A DNA stretch of 29,770 nucleotides from CAYJFD01 sp964369605 (GCA_964369605.1 CAYJFD010000026.1:1-29770); one strand, 5' to 3'. Positions 1 through 8,748 are shown, counted from the stretch's first letter. Numbers and translations are program-made. The notes: generated from the letters alone by a model not told the origin.

Positions 1-2
1 TG

Positions 3-89
3 AGTGTTAGGCGTGCGAACGTCTCAACCTTTGCAGCTACTACTATTCGTAAAAGAAGGGATATTGGTTGTAGATATGTATTTTATTAG
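3..89 (+). CDS. Possible 3' end of an upstream gene (partial)
   Basis: An open frame enters from the left edge and stops at TAG 87-89, giving 28 residues that end in ...RDIGCRYVFY. The terminal aromatic residue would suit the last strand of an outer-membrane barrel, but this is too short to recognise a family. The frame could be open by chance. No terminator follows directly; the first one is about 270 bases downstream. Confidence 0.3.
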   Translation, partial: SVRRANVSTFAATTIRKRRDIGCRYVFY

Positions 90-235
90 AATTTTAATAT
101 TTAGATAAGTTTAATTAGAGTAAAGAAACAAGAAAGATAGACATTAGAAGTCAAACCAAAAGCGGAGTTATTACCGAGAGTAATCATAACCTAAACGTTT
201 AAGTTTAATTACTTGACTATGAGCTCCACTTCAAG

Positions 236-356
236 CAGTAGCAACATCTATATGGTCCCAGTTGGAAACTGAATTATGACTGACTTTTTAGAGAAAAAAC
301 TGCAACATCTTATAGATGTAATAACATACTATTTGTAAAGTTATATGTTGCTGCGC
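236..356 (+). ncRNA. Possible structured RNA upstream of a terminator
   Basis: Between position 90 and 510 I see no gene. This part contains several complementary segments: GCAACAT (241-247) pairs with ATGTTGC (345-351) as a closing stem. Inside it lie CAGTT/AACTG (259-263 with 267-271, loop GGA), ACATCT/AGATGT (305-310 with 314-319, loop TAT) and ATAAC/GTTAT (321-325 with 340-344). A rho-independent terminator follows at once. A further hairpin, ATTAC/GTAAT, lies at 169-183. I do not recognise tmRNA, RNase P or any riboswitch. It may be a small RNA or the 3' UTR of the gene to the left. No clear promoter is visible. Confidence 0.3.
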
Positions 357-358
357 CT

Positions 359-390
359 AAAGCTCGATCACAAAGATCGAGCTTTTTAAT
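359..390 (+). terminator. Rho-independent terminator
   Basis: An 11-bp perfect stem (AAAGCTCGATC at 359-369 with GATCGAGCTTT at 375-385, loop ACAAA) runs into a T-rich tail. It ends whatever is transcribed rightward across 1-358. Confidence 0.85.
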
Positions 391-403
391 TTTAACGAAT
401 ATA

Positions 404-435
404 TTTCTATAACAGACTAAAAGAATTTATCTTTG
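404..435 (+). promoter_or_regulatory. Bacteroidetes-type promoter of the ABC-F gene
   Basis: TATCTTTG at 428-435 fits the Bacteroidetes -7 consensus TAnnTTTG exactly. TTTC at 404-407, 20 bases upstream, is a three-of-four match to the -33 element TTTG. Transcription would begin near 441, leaving about 70 bases of leader before the ATG. Confidence 0.7.
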
Positions 436-439
436 CCCC

Positions 440-464
440 TCGATAAAATATTGGGTTTTATCGA
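440..464 (+). other. Perfect stem-loop at the start of the ABC-F leader
   Basis: TCGATAAAA (440-448) and TTTTATCGA (456-464) form a 9-bp inverted repeat around TATTGGG. It lies right after the -7 box, so it would either be a hairpin at the very 5' end of the mRNA or a DNA operator. Confidence 0.5.
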
Positions 465-510
465 CAATCAGAAAAAAGTATAGTAATAGAGCTAAATAGA
501 TTAAAATCAG

Positions 511-2148
511 ATGGTATCAGTAGATGGATTAACAGTAGAGTTCTCAGGAACAACATTATTTAAAGATATTTCTTTTGTAATAAATGATAAGGATAGGATC
601 GCATTGATGGGAAAGAACGGTGCAGGAAAGTCTACTCTATTAAAAATAATGGCAGGAGTCAAGACGGCAAATAGAGGCAAGATAACAATTAATGATGGGG
701 GAAAGATCGCCTATCTTCCTCAGCATCTATTAATAGAGGATGGCAGAACTGTTTTTGAAGAAACTTGTCAAGCCTTTGCGCACTTGTTTAAAATAGAAAA
801 GGAAATAGAAGAACTGAATAATGAGCTAACAACAAGGGATGATTATGATTCTGATGATTATATGTCTCTTATAGAAAAGTTAACGACTCTTTCAGAGAAA
901 TTTTATCAAATAGATCTAACAAATTACCAGGAAGATGTAGAGAGAGCTTTGCTAGGAATGGGATTTAAAAGAGAAGACTTTCATAGACCCACTTCTGAAT
1001 TTTCAGGCGGTTGGAGAATGAGAATAGAGCTAGTTAAGTTACTGCTACAAAAGCCGACTTTACTTCTACTTGACGAGCCTACTAATCACTTGGATATAGA
1101 ATCTATTGAATGGTTAGAGAGTTTTATAATCAATCACGCTAATTCTGTGGTGGTTATCTCCCACGACAAGGCTTTTGTTGACAATATCACAACTCGAACT
1201 ATCGAACTTACTATGGGAAAGATCTATGATTACAAGGTAAATTACTCAAAATATCTTGAACTTAGAGCAGAAAGAAGGCAGCAGCAGCAGGCAGCTTATG
1301 AAAATCAACAAAAGATGATAGCTGATAATAAGGAGTTTATTGAAAGATTTAAGGGTACTTATTCGAAAACTAACCAGGTGCAGTCACGTGTTCGAATGTT
1401 GGAAAAACTAGACTTGATAACTGTTGATGAAGAGGATCATAGTGCACTGAACTTAAAATTTCCTCCTTCTCCTCGTTCTGGCTCTTACCCTGTAATCGTA
1501 GAAGGATTGTCAAAATCTTATGATGATCTTAAGGTCTTCGACAATGTCGCTCTTACTATAGAGAGGGGAGAGAAGGTAGCTTTCGTCGGAAAGAATGGTG
1601 AGGGTAAGTCAACGATGGTTAAGGCTATAATGAACGAGATAAATTTCGAGGGTAGCCTGCAGTTAGGGCATAATTTGAAGATTGGCTATTTTGCCCAGAA
1701 TCAAGCTTCGATATTGGACGAAACAAAGTCGGTGTTCAAGACGATAGATGATATTGCCGTAGGCGACATAAGAACAAAAATACGCGACATCCTAGGAGCC
1801 TTTATGTTTAATAGGGATGATTCTGATAAGTTAGTGAAGGTCTTATCTGGAGGGGAGCGCACAAGGTTAGCGATGATTAAACTTTTGTTAGAACCTGTGA
1901 ATATGTTAATTCTAGATGAGCCTACGAACCACTTGGATCTTAAGACTAAGGAGATATTGAAAGAGGCGCTAATTCAGTTTGATGGGACATTAATTCTTGT
2001 TTCGCACGATCGTGACTTCTTGGATGGAATAGTGGATAAGCTTTATGAGTTTTCAAATAAAAAAGTCATAGAGCACCTTGGAGGAGTCTATGACTTTTTA
2101 GAGAGAAAAAAGATTGATAATCTTCGAGAGATAGAGAGGAAGGCTTAA
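511..2148 (+). CDS. ABC-F family ATPase (ribosome-associated type)
   Basis: A soluble protein of 545 residues with two ABC ATPase domains and no membrane segments, as in ABC-F translation factors that bind the ribosomal E site. Domain 1 has Walker A GKNGAGKST (34-42), signature FSGGW (164-168), Walker B LLLLDEPTNHLD and switch SHD (217-219). A charged linker (about 243-300, with QQQQ) matches the tRNA-contacting arm of the family. Domain 2 has Walker A GKNGEGKST (360-368), signature LSGGE (445-449), a second LDEPTNHLD and SHD (498-500). FSGGWRMR in the first domain resembles the YheS branch; the long C-terminal extension of YheS and Uup is missing. The upstream region is AT-rich with no Shine-Dalgarno, normal for this phylum. 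Whether it is housekeeping or gives antibiotic protection cannot be read from the sequence. It converges on the next gene with overlapping stop codons. Confidence 0.93.
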   Translation: MVSVDGLTVEFSGTTLFKDISFVINDKDRIALMGKNGAGKSTLLKIMAGVKTANRGKITINDGGKIAYLPQHLLIEDGRTVFEETCQAFAHLFKIEKEIEELNNELTTRDDYDSDDYMSLIEKLTTLSEKFYQIDLTNYQEDVERALLGMGFKREDFHRPTSEFSGGWRMRIELVKLLLQKPTLLLLDEPTNHLDIESIEWLESFIINHANSVVVISHDKAFVDNITTRTIELTMGKIYDYKVNYSKYLELRAERRQQQQAAYENQQKMIADNKEFIERFKGTYSKTNQVQSRVRMLEKLDLITVDEEDHSALNLKFPPSPRSGSYPVIVEGLSKSYDDLKVFDNVALTIERGEKVAFVGKNGEGKSTMVKAIMNEINFEGSLQLGHNLKIGYFAQNQASILDETKSVFKTIDDIAVGDIRTKIRDILGAFMFNRDDSDKLVKVLSGGERTRLAMIKLLLEPVNMLILDEPTNHLDLKTKEILKEALIQFDGTLILVSHDRDFLDGIVDKLYEFSNKKVIEHLGGVYDFLERKKIDNLREIERKA

Positions 2149-4706
2149 TTTCCTCCTCCTGCGCCTCCACTAGCGCCACCTTGGCCGCCAGATGAAGATT
2201 CACCACCTGCTTTTAGGTCATCATTAGATATACTCTTATTAGCTTTCTTTACCCATGCATTTTTAAGGTTTCCAAAAGTGAAGGATACATATATATTTGC
2301 GCTAAAAGGGATATAACTGTATTCATTCTTGCTTATAAGGTAATCTGTCTCAGAGCTACTTGTATAGTAGTGCCTATCTTCAGCAAAGTTCTGAACACTA
2401 GCTCCTATGGTAAGCTTATCATTTAAGAATGATTTAGAAACGTTTATTCCGTAGTAATATCCACCGCTACTTTCTCCTTGAAGGCTAACTCCTCCGCCGT
2501 AGTATCCACCATTAGCTCCTATGCGGAATCCTTTATTGAATGATTGTTGGAACCCAGCAAATACATTGCTTTGTAGGCCACTATTACTTAATTGGCCAAG
2601 GTATTCGTTTCCTTCTTTTCCTGATAGAATGGAGTAATATGCACTTGCGTTAACATAGATCCTTGTAGAAACAGTTGGATTATAGTTCAGATATAGCGAT
2701 CCTCCTAAGTTTTGGGATATACCGATATTGTCATAGGTAGAGATAAGTTTATCTCCTTGGTAGTATGAATAATTTTCGATTCCATTATTTGAGAATGAAT
2801 ATGATAGTCCGGCATTAATATTGAACTTCTGTCCATATCTTCCGTAGCTAAGGTAGATCGAATGATTTCTTTCTGAAACTAGGTCAGGGTTACCCATAGA
2901 AAGTATGGAAGGTGTGTGCTCTTGAACAAATGGGTCAAGGTAGTGGATGCTCGGTCTGCTGATACGCATATTGTAGCTAAGGTTAAGATTTTGGGTCATA
3001 CTAGGCTGCCAAGAAAGCATTACGTTAGGTACAAGGTCATTATAGTTTACATTGAAGTTTCTTTCAGGAGAAAACTTATCTTCTACGTTTTGCATAGAGA
3101 ATTCATTTCTTAATCCTATTTTAGCTCCAAATTCTTTATATTTGAACCCATAACTTGCGTAGACAGCAGCTATATTCATATAATTGTTATAGTCAGATGC
3201 TTTTCTCGTAGGATCATTGGTAATAGGATTCCATACTCCATTATCCACTGAAAAATATTCTCCATTACTAAGATTGCCACGATGTATATATTTAATACCA
3301 GTCTCTACTAGGTGGATGTCTTTAAATTTTGTGGAGTAGTCAGCTTGGAATGTGTGCTCCCTAAATGCATTATTATTTTCGTATCTTAATGAGTCGTGCA
3401 GAATATTTAGGTGATTGTTTGGATCTATTAGGTCGTATGTGCTATTTGTTGAGTAGCTTGAACTAGGGTCATAGTCAAAACGGTAGGAAACAGTAAAGAC
3501 TTCATTTGGGTTCTTTTTTGAAATACGTTGGTAGTCTAGATTAAACGATCCACCCCCGGAGCCGTTTTTTGAATCACTTGCTTGATTATAGGAGTAAACA
3601 TCATTACCTAGTGAATTTTGCATTAGACTGCTCATATTCGAAACAGAAGTATTACCAAAACTTGAGAGTCTTCCAGATAGTGATATAAGATTTAGTGAAT
3701 CGATTTCATAACTAGCTTCTATATTTCCCATATTGTACATACCTCTTGATTGACTTGTCCCCTCGAAAGAGTGTAGGCGAAGTTCGTCTGAAAGTAGATT
3801 TTCGTTGCTAGAGATGTTTGTAGATGAATTTTTATCATGGATAAACCCTGGATTTGAATAGTAACCTGGGGAATAGTTTGCAGAAACTGATAATTTTCCA
3901 GCCTTTACTATTGCGTAAGCGCCACCACCTAAATGTGAAGTTCCTCCGTAAGCACTAAGAGATAGGTTATAACCGTCGATTCCTCCTGAATTCATTACGA
4001 TATTTAAGATGCCGCCAACACCTTCAGCATCATATTTTGCACCAGGCTCACTAATGATTTCCATCTTTTTAATACTACTTGCAGGTAGATTTTTTAGAAT
4101 TTTTCCTGGTTCACGCGCGAAAAGACTTGACGGTCTACCATTTACATAGATAGCGAAATTACTTTTACCGTTAACTAGGATATTATCATTACCATCAACT
4201 GTAACTCTTGGGACTTTACGTAGAATCTCTAACGCATTCTCAGTTTTGGCTTCCGGGTCGTCTTCAACACTATAGATAAGTTTGTCTATCTCATTAGAAA
4301 TGATTTGTCGCTGAGCTATAAGAACAGATTCTTCGATAAGTTCATTACTCATCTTTACGTGTAATGTGCCTAGATCAGTAACTGGTTCAGTAAGATTTAG
4401 TTTTATCTTTTTTGTATCAATAGTAAGAGACGATAACACAAGTGAATACTCTCCTCCCTTGTTAAGAACAAATTCGAAAAGTCCATTTTCAGCAGTAGTA
4501 GTATTTAAGGCTATAGTCTCAGTGCTGTCTCTCTCAAGTACGCTGAGTACTATATACTCAGCAGGAGTGTTATCATCTTCGTGTACGATACTTCCCTTAA
4601 CGGTATATTTATCGTTTTGAGCCTCGCTCTGTATGCTTTGCGTATTTTCTTGCGCAGATACAGTAAGCGTGAGCAAACTAAGAATTAGTAGAAGAATTTT
4701 TTTCAT
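2145..4706 (-). CDS. Outer-membrane beta-barrel protein, TonB-receptor-like (OMP_b-brl_3 type)
   Basis: An 853-residue outer-membrane protein. Residues 1-19 are a signal peptide ending ...TVSAQ. About 33-120 form a carboxypeptidase-regulatory-like beta domain. About 135-245 are a plug-like domain (LRKVPRVTVDG, VYVNGRPSS-like and IKKMEIISEPGAKYDAEG segments). The rest is beta-strand-rich barrel ending near IYVSFTFGNL, followed by about 40 residues: SNDDLKAGG and then a Gly/Ser tail. These features fit the outer membrane beta-barrel family that resembles TonB-dependent receptors. No SusD partner is adjacent, so the substrate is unknown. The gene is alone on its strand, 184 bases from the PspC operon upstream of it. 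I found no clear -7 box in that gap. Confidence 0.88.
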   Translation of the reverse strand: MKKILLLILSLLTLTVSAQENTQSIQSEAQNDKYTVKGSIVHEDDNTPAEYIVLSVLERDSTETIALNTTTAENGLFEFVLNKGGEYSLVLSSLTIDTKKIKLNLTEPVTDLGTLHVKMSNELIEESVLIAQRQIISNEIDKLIYSVEDDPEAKTENALEILRKVPRVTVDGNDNILVNGKSNFAIYVNGRPSSLFAREPGKILKNLPASSIKKMEIISEPGAKYDAEGVGGILNIVMNSGGIDGYNLSLSAYGGTSHLGGGAYAIVKAGKLSVSANYSPGYYSNPGFIHDKNSSTNISSNENLLSDELRLHSFEGTSQSRGMYNMGNIEASYEIDSLNLISLSGRLSSFGNTSVSNMSSLMQNSLGNDVYSYNQASDSKNGSGGGSFNLDYQRISKKNPNEVFTVSYRFDYDPSSSYSTNSTYDLIDPNNHLNILHDSLRYENNNAFREHTFQADYSTKFKDIHLVETGIKYIHRGNLSNGEYFSVDNGVWNPITNDPTRKASDYNNYMNIAAVYASYGFKYKEFGAKIGLRNEFSMQNVEDKFSPERNFNVNYNDLVPNVMLSWQPSMTQNLNLSYNMRISRPSIHYLDPFVQEHTPSILSMGNPDLVSERNHSIYLSYGRYGQKFNINAGLSYSFSNNGIENYSYYQGDKLISTYDNIGISQNLGGSLYLNYNPTVSTRIYVNASAYYSILSGKEGNEYLGQLSNSGLQSNVFAGFQQSFNKGFRIGANGGYYGGGVSLQGESSGGYYYGINVSKSFLNDKLTIGASVQNFAEDRHYYTSSSETDYLISKNEYSYIPFSANIYVSFTFGNLKNAWVKKANKSISNDDLKAGGESSSGGQGGASGGAGGGN

Positions 4707-4804
4707 ATTAGAATTTTGTATAGTTTTATTGTTATTTTATTTCTAGTTTAAGTGGCACAGCTAAGGTATTGACTATTTATTATACTTACAATTTTTATAG
4801 ATAA

Positions 4805-4834
4805 GAATTATTATTAAATTTTAGGAATTATTAT
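4805..4834. repeat. Short direct repeat upstream of the outer-membrane protein gene
   Basis: GAATTATTATT occurs at 4805-4815 and again at 4824-4834, 19 bases apart start to start, in the AT-rich gap before the 4706 start codon. It may be a binding site pair or simple AT-rich coincidence. Confidence 0.3.
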
Positions 4835-4890
4835 TTATGAAAATTATATACATATTTTTGTAGTAGCAGTCTTAGATGTGTGAAGTAATC

Positions 4891-6267
4891 TTATTTGATA
4901 ATTACAGCAGGATTAATGTAGACAGTAACAGTAATGTTTTGTCCTCGATATTTGTCCTCGATTAATAATTTGTTGTCAAACATCAGCTTTGAGTTCGAAA
5001 TTTCGATATTAAACTCAATATCCTCAACATAGCTCTGCGCCTCCTCGTAGCTCGAACCAGATGAATATTTCTCTACTTTTACTCTTACAAGGTCAGTAGG
5101 TAAACTATCTTCATATTGTACATTATACCATATTCTATTCACAAGAGCTCCTTTGTCAAATAGAATCATATCACTTGTGTGTAAGTTATTAAAATCATTT
5201 GTAGGAATGATTTCCAGCGTATTATTATCAATTTTACCTTCAATAATATTCTCAATCCTTGCATCGTAGGCGTGGTCAAAGCGTGAATTTATAGCAAAGT
5301 AGGTAACTGCAGCAGAGCTGATAATAAACATTGCAAATAGTGAAATAAGAGCGAGCTTATTCCATTTTAAATTAAGTAAAAACTTAAGTATGACATATAT
5401 ACAGAATATTAGAGGAGTAGAAGCTACAAGTATTATGCTGATAACTAGTAGTATCGGATTATGTTCTGAGAAGAGTAAAACAAAATCATAACCTCTTGTA
5501 GATAGGAAACCTCCTAAGCTAAGAGTCCCTACAAGAGAAACTGTAACTATACTTACGATAGCCACTGCGATAATAATAAAGAGTACTTTTATTACAGTCC
5601 CAAAAGTGAATAATATATTAGTAAAAATACTAGCTATTTTACTATTCTTCCTGTCAGGCTGAATACTATCTAAATTATTTTTTATTTTTGAAGATATACT
5701 CTCACTAGTAATAGGCTCCCCTTCCATTTCTAATTTCTCTCTAGCAGTTTTAGCTGCAGGAATAACAAGCCAAAGTGCTAGGTAAGTAATACCGTAAAAA
5801 GCAAAAAGCTGTGGTCTGTCAAGTATGTAGTACGTAGTAGTAATGAATATAATAACTGCTATTATTCTAATAAAGCTCCTGTCTATATTAAAATATGAGG
5901 CTATGCCAGAGAGGACTCCTCCTATCAATTTGTTAGATAAATTCCTATAAAGCCTTCTTCTTATAGGGCTTGAATTCTTATACTCTGGTATTTCATATTT
6001 GTCTGTATTGTGCTCGACTTCAGGAGTTCCCATTTGTGCTATGATGGCAGATATAATATCTTCCGTGACAATACACTTTAAATCTTTTATGCTTGACATA
6101 ATAAGTTCAGCGATACGCGCCTCTATATCCTCGATAATTTCATTTGAGGATTCTTCAGCAGCGTAGGTTTCCTTGACCTGTTTTAGGTAAGCACTCAAAG
6201 AATGATATGCGTTCTCTTCTAAAATAAATGCAACAGAATTAATACTTATATTTATTGTTTTATTCAT
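4891..6267 (-). CDS. PspC-domain membrane protein (long)
   Basis: A 458-residue membrane protein. Residues 1-75 form a small N-terminal domain (ENAYHSLSAYLKQVK, EIIEDIEARIAELI) also found in the short PspC protein of the same operon. About 104-175 are the PspC domain (NKLIGGVLSGIASYFNIDRS and two hydrophobic helices ending in LWLVIPAAKT). More transmembrane helices follow at about 213-250, 265-295 and 303-325. The final 130 residues have no hydrophobic segment and probably lie outside the cytoplasm. PspC proteins take part in envelope-stress sensing. It is the last gene of the operon, 34 bases after the PadR gene. Confidence 0.88.
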   Translation of the reverse strand: MNKTINISINSVAFILEENAYHSLSAYLKQVKETYAAEESSNEIIEDIEARIAELIMSSIKDLKCIVTEDIISAIIAQMGTPEVEHNTDKYEIPEYKNSSPIRRRLYRNLSNKLIGGVLSGIASYFNIDRSFIRIIAVIIFITTTYYILDRPQLFAFYGITYLALWLVIPAAKTAREKLEMEGEPITSESISSKIKNNLDSIQPDRKNSKIASIFTNILFTFGTVIKVLFIIIAVAIVSIVTVSLVGTLSLGGFLSTRGYDFVLLFSEHNPILLVISIILVASTPLIFCIYVILKFLLNLKWNKLALISLFAMFIISSAAVTYFAINSRFDHAYDARIENIIEGKIDNNTLEIIPTNDFNNLHTSDMILFDKGALVNRIWYNVQYEDSLPTDLVRVKVEKYSSGSSYEEAQSYVEDIEFNIEISNSKLMFDNKLLIEDKYRGQNITVTVYINPAVIIK

Positions 6268-6301
6268 CAGATAATATTTTAAATCGTTAACAGATATTTA
6301 A

Positions 6302-6670
6302 TTAAAGGTTAGTTGTTTGCTCGTCAGAGTTAGTACCTAAACGAATACTGTTTACTTGAGTTACAAACTCACCCCATGCTAGGTCGATTTCCTTTAGATA
6401 GGACTTCCCAATATCAGTAATTGAATAATACTTACGAGGAGGTCCCTGAGGAGACTCCTCCCATCGATAAGCTAGAAGACCTTGGTTTTTCTGTCTAGTT
6501 AAAATAGGGTATAGTGTTCCCTCGACGACTATAAGCTTAGACTTTTTTAGCTCATTAATTATCGCAGAGGCATAAGCGTCATCTCTGGATAGAATAGAAA
6601 GAATGCAGTACTCAAGTATTCCCTTTCTCATTTGAGCTTTAATGTTCTCTATGTTATTAATTTCTACCAT
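6302..6670 (-). CDS. PadR-family transcriptional regulator
   Basis: 122 residues with the PadR winged helix: MRKGILEYCILSILS at the start, the wing segment GTLYPILTRQKNQGLLAYRW and PPRKYYSITDIGKSYL near residues 80-95. The usual length of a short PadR protein is matched. It is sandwiched between two PspC genes: its ATG lies one base after the stop of the upstream gene, and the upstream stop region AGGTAAT supplies a possible Shine-Dalgarno, so translation is probably coupled. PadR proteins usually repress their own operon, so autoregulation is the likely role. The ligand is unknown. Confidence 0.93.
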   Translation of the reverse strand: MVEINNIENIKAQMRKGILEYCILSILSRDDAYASAIINELKKSKLIVVEGTLYPILTRQKNQGLLAYRWEESPQGPPRKYYSITDIGKSYLKEIDLAWGEFVTQVNSIRLGTNSDEQTTNL

Positions 6671-6671
6671 A

Positions 6672-7208
6672 TTACCTCATATTATTTTTTTTCATAAACT
6701 TCATTAACTCTATATCGCTAGGAGTACGTGCTTCTGGAATAATTATCCAACAGATGATGTACACTAAGATACCTCCCCCGAAGATTCCAAACAGCAGCAT
6801 CGCTACCCTAACAAGGGTTGTGTCTAATCCAGCATAGACTGCAAAACCGCTACATAGTCCACCGATAACCTTATCAAATGGGTCTCTCATAAGTTTTTTT
6901 CTTTGAAACTGTGCAGAAGAATATGAATAGCTCTTCTCACCTCTTGCTTCTCCGAAAATTTCTGGCGCTCCAATAATAGTCGCGCAATGTTTAATTAAGT
7001 CAATAGATACAACCCTGTATCCTGAGATATTATGCTCCTTTATAATCTCAAAAATACGCAATTCAACGTCCTTGATAATCTCACTCTTTTCCCTAGGGTC
7101 AGAGATTCTAGAAGAGATATCATTAAGATAAGAAGTCAAAAAATCATAGGCATCCTCATCCATAACATGAAGCACTCCTGCGATATTTACATTTTTAGTT
7201 GTTTTCAT
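6672..7208 (-). CDS. PspC-domain membrane protein (short)
   Basis: 178 residues. The N-terminal 75 residues (MDEDAYDFLTSYLNDISSR, EIIKDVELRIFEII) match the same region of the 458-residue neighbour. About 103-165 are the PspC domain (RDPFDKVIGGLCSGFAVYAG, then hydrophobic VAMLLFGIFGGGILVYIICW ending IIPEA). It is the first gene of the PspC-PadR-PspC operon and follows a good promoter at 7246-7276. It probably acts in the inner membrane, possibly linked to phage-shock-like stress. Confidence 0.9.
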   Translation of the reverse strand: MKTTKNVNIAGVLHVMDEDAYDFLTSYLNDISSRISDPREKSEIIKDVELRIFEIIKEHNISGYRVVSIDLIKHCATIIGAPEIFGEARGEKSYSYSSAQFQRKKLMRDPFDKVIGGLCSGFAVYAGLDTTLVRVAMLLFGIFGGGILVYIICWIIIPEARTPSDIELMKFMKKNNMR

Positions 7209-7245
7209 TTGCTAATATTTATAATTCATTAATATTTTGATATTG

Positions 7246-7276
7246 CAAATATATGTGAAATTTTACTACTATGCAA
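7246..7276 (-). promoter_or_regulatory. Promoter of the PspC-PadR operon
   Basis: On the minus strand TATATTTG (7253-7246) matches TAnnTTTG exactly, and TTG (7276-7274) lies 20 bases upstream as a -33 element. The start codon at 7208 would be about 30 bases downstream of transcription start. Confidence 0.6.
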
Positions 7277-7335
7277 TACAAAGTATATAAATTTTAAAAA
7301 TATTAAAAGGATGAAATATGTTATATCGTTGATTA

Positions 7336-8718
7336 TTATCTGTTTAATGTTGGAGTGCTATCTGAAGATTCTTCATCTAATTTGTTACTCCAAAGATATT
7401 TTCGAGTTTCTTTAACTAAAATTCCGGATAGAAAGAGTAATGAAATTAGATTTGGGAAAGCCATAAGTGCATTCATACCATCGGAAATATTCCAAACAAC
7501 CTGAAGTTGAAGAGTAGAGCCAATGATGATAAAAATTATCCAACTTACTCTATATATTGGAATCATTCTGGATCCACCTAGATACTCTAATGCACGTTCG
7601 CCGTAGTAGGACCATCCTAAAATCGTAGAAAATGCAAAAGAGAAAAGCCCAACACCAAGAATAATAGTTCCTATCACAGGAATGCTCCCAAAAGCAGCTT
7701 TCGTTAGCGCAGCACCTTGGGAGCTATCAATGCCATTTTCAGGTGAGACAACGCTGCTAACAAGTACAAGACCGGTAAGGGCACAAACAACAACAGTGTC
7801 CCAAAAAGTACCTGTTGAAGAAATAAGCGCTTGTTTTACAGGATTTTTAGTTTTTGCTGCTGCCGCAATAATGGGAGCAGAGCCTAAACCCGATTCATTA
7901 GAAAACAGCCCTCTTGCAATACCGAACCTAGCTGCCATCATAACTGTAGAGCCGATGAAACCTCCAGCCGCAGCTCGCGGACTAAATGCTGATTCTACAA
8001 TAATCCTAATACTTTCACCTAGGTATTCTCTATTAATAATAAGTATCACAATACAACCGATAACATAAAGTACAGCCATTATAGGAACAAAGACAGAGCA
8101 AACCCGACTAACACTTTTGACACCTTTAAAAATAACTATTCCAACGACAGCGGCAATACAAAGACCTGTGACGTAGCCAGGAACAGAAAAAGTATCAGAG
8201 ATAAGATTTGAGATGGTATTTGCTTGAGTCATATTCCCGATACCAAATGAGGCTAAAACCGTAAATACGCAGAAAAGCACTGCTAGCCACTTCATCTTAA
8301 GACCTCTCTCCAAAGCATACATAGGTCCTCCTAATATTGTTCCATTCTTTGTCTTGACTCTGTACTTTACTGCTAATAGAGCTTCTCCGTATTTAGTAGC
8401 TATTCCGAGAATACCTACTATCCAACACCATAAAACTGCCCCTGGCCCTCCAGTGCTAATAGCGATAGCAATACCTATAATATTTCCAGTACCAATAGTT
8501 GCGGCTAGGGAAGTCATAAGTGCTCCAAAAGGAGATATGTCGCCTGAGGATTTATCTTTGGTAATCGAAAGTTTAATAGCTTTGAATAAATAGCGTTGAG
8601 GAAAACGTAATTTTATAGTTAAAAATAAATGAGTACCAAGGAGTAAGATAATAGTTGGCCAGCTCCATAGAGCTGAAGTCGCCTGAGAAATAAATTCTGA
8701 GAAGTTAAAAGTATTCAT
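7336..8718 (-). CDS. Alanine/glycine:cation symporter family protein (AGCS)
   Basis: A 460-residue polytopic membrane protein with about ten hydrophobic helices. Family signatures are TIGTGNIIGIAIA followed by STGGPGAVLW (about residues 75-98) and FSNESGLGSAPIIAAAA near residue 275. AGCS carriers import alanine or glycine with sodium, which would suit a cell with the sodium-pumping Nqr complex encoded later in the window. The start follows an AT-rich stretch, and the N-terminus FISQATSALWSWPTIILLLG fits the family. Length is normal. It is a single gene, divergent from the OmpA-like gene. No terminator hairpin is visible in the 127 bases before the PspC operon, so read-through is possible. Confidence 0.93.
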   Translation of the reverse strand: MNTFNFSEFISQATSALWSWPTIILLLGTHLFLTIKLRFPQRYLFKAIKLSITKDKSSGDISPFGALMTSLAATIGTGNIIGIAIAISTGGPGAVLWCWIVGILGIATKYGEALLAVKYRVKTKNGTILGGPMYALERGLKMKWLAVLFCVFTVLASFGIGNMTQANTISNLISDTFSVPGYVTGLCIAAVVGIVIFKGVKSVSRVCSVFVPIMAVLYVIGCIVILIINREYLGESIRIIVESAFSPRAAAGGFIGSTVMMAARFGIARGLFSNESGLGSAPIIAAAAKTKNPVKQALISSTGTFWDTVVVCALTGLVLVSSVVSPENGIDSSQGAALTKAAFGSIPVIGTIILGVGLFSFAFSTILGWSYYGERALEYLGGSRMIPIYRVSWIIFIIIGSTLQLQVVWNISDGMNALMAFPNLISLLFLSGILVKETRKYLWSNKLDEESSDSTPTLNR

Positions 8719-8748
8719 CGTTTAAGTTATATATATCTGCTAAGATAC

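Noticed and set aside
4853..4860. Plus-strand TATTTTTG resembling a -7 box
   Set aside because: It would only drive transcription antisense to the long PspC gene and has no -33 element; likely chance in AT-rich DNA.
7682..8068. 128-codon open frame antisense to the AGCS symporter
   Set aside because: Fully inside a clear membrane transporter gene on the other strand, with no start signals.
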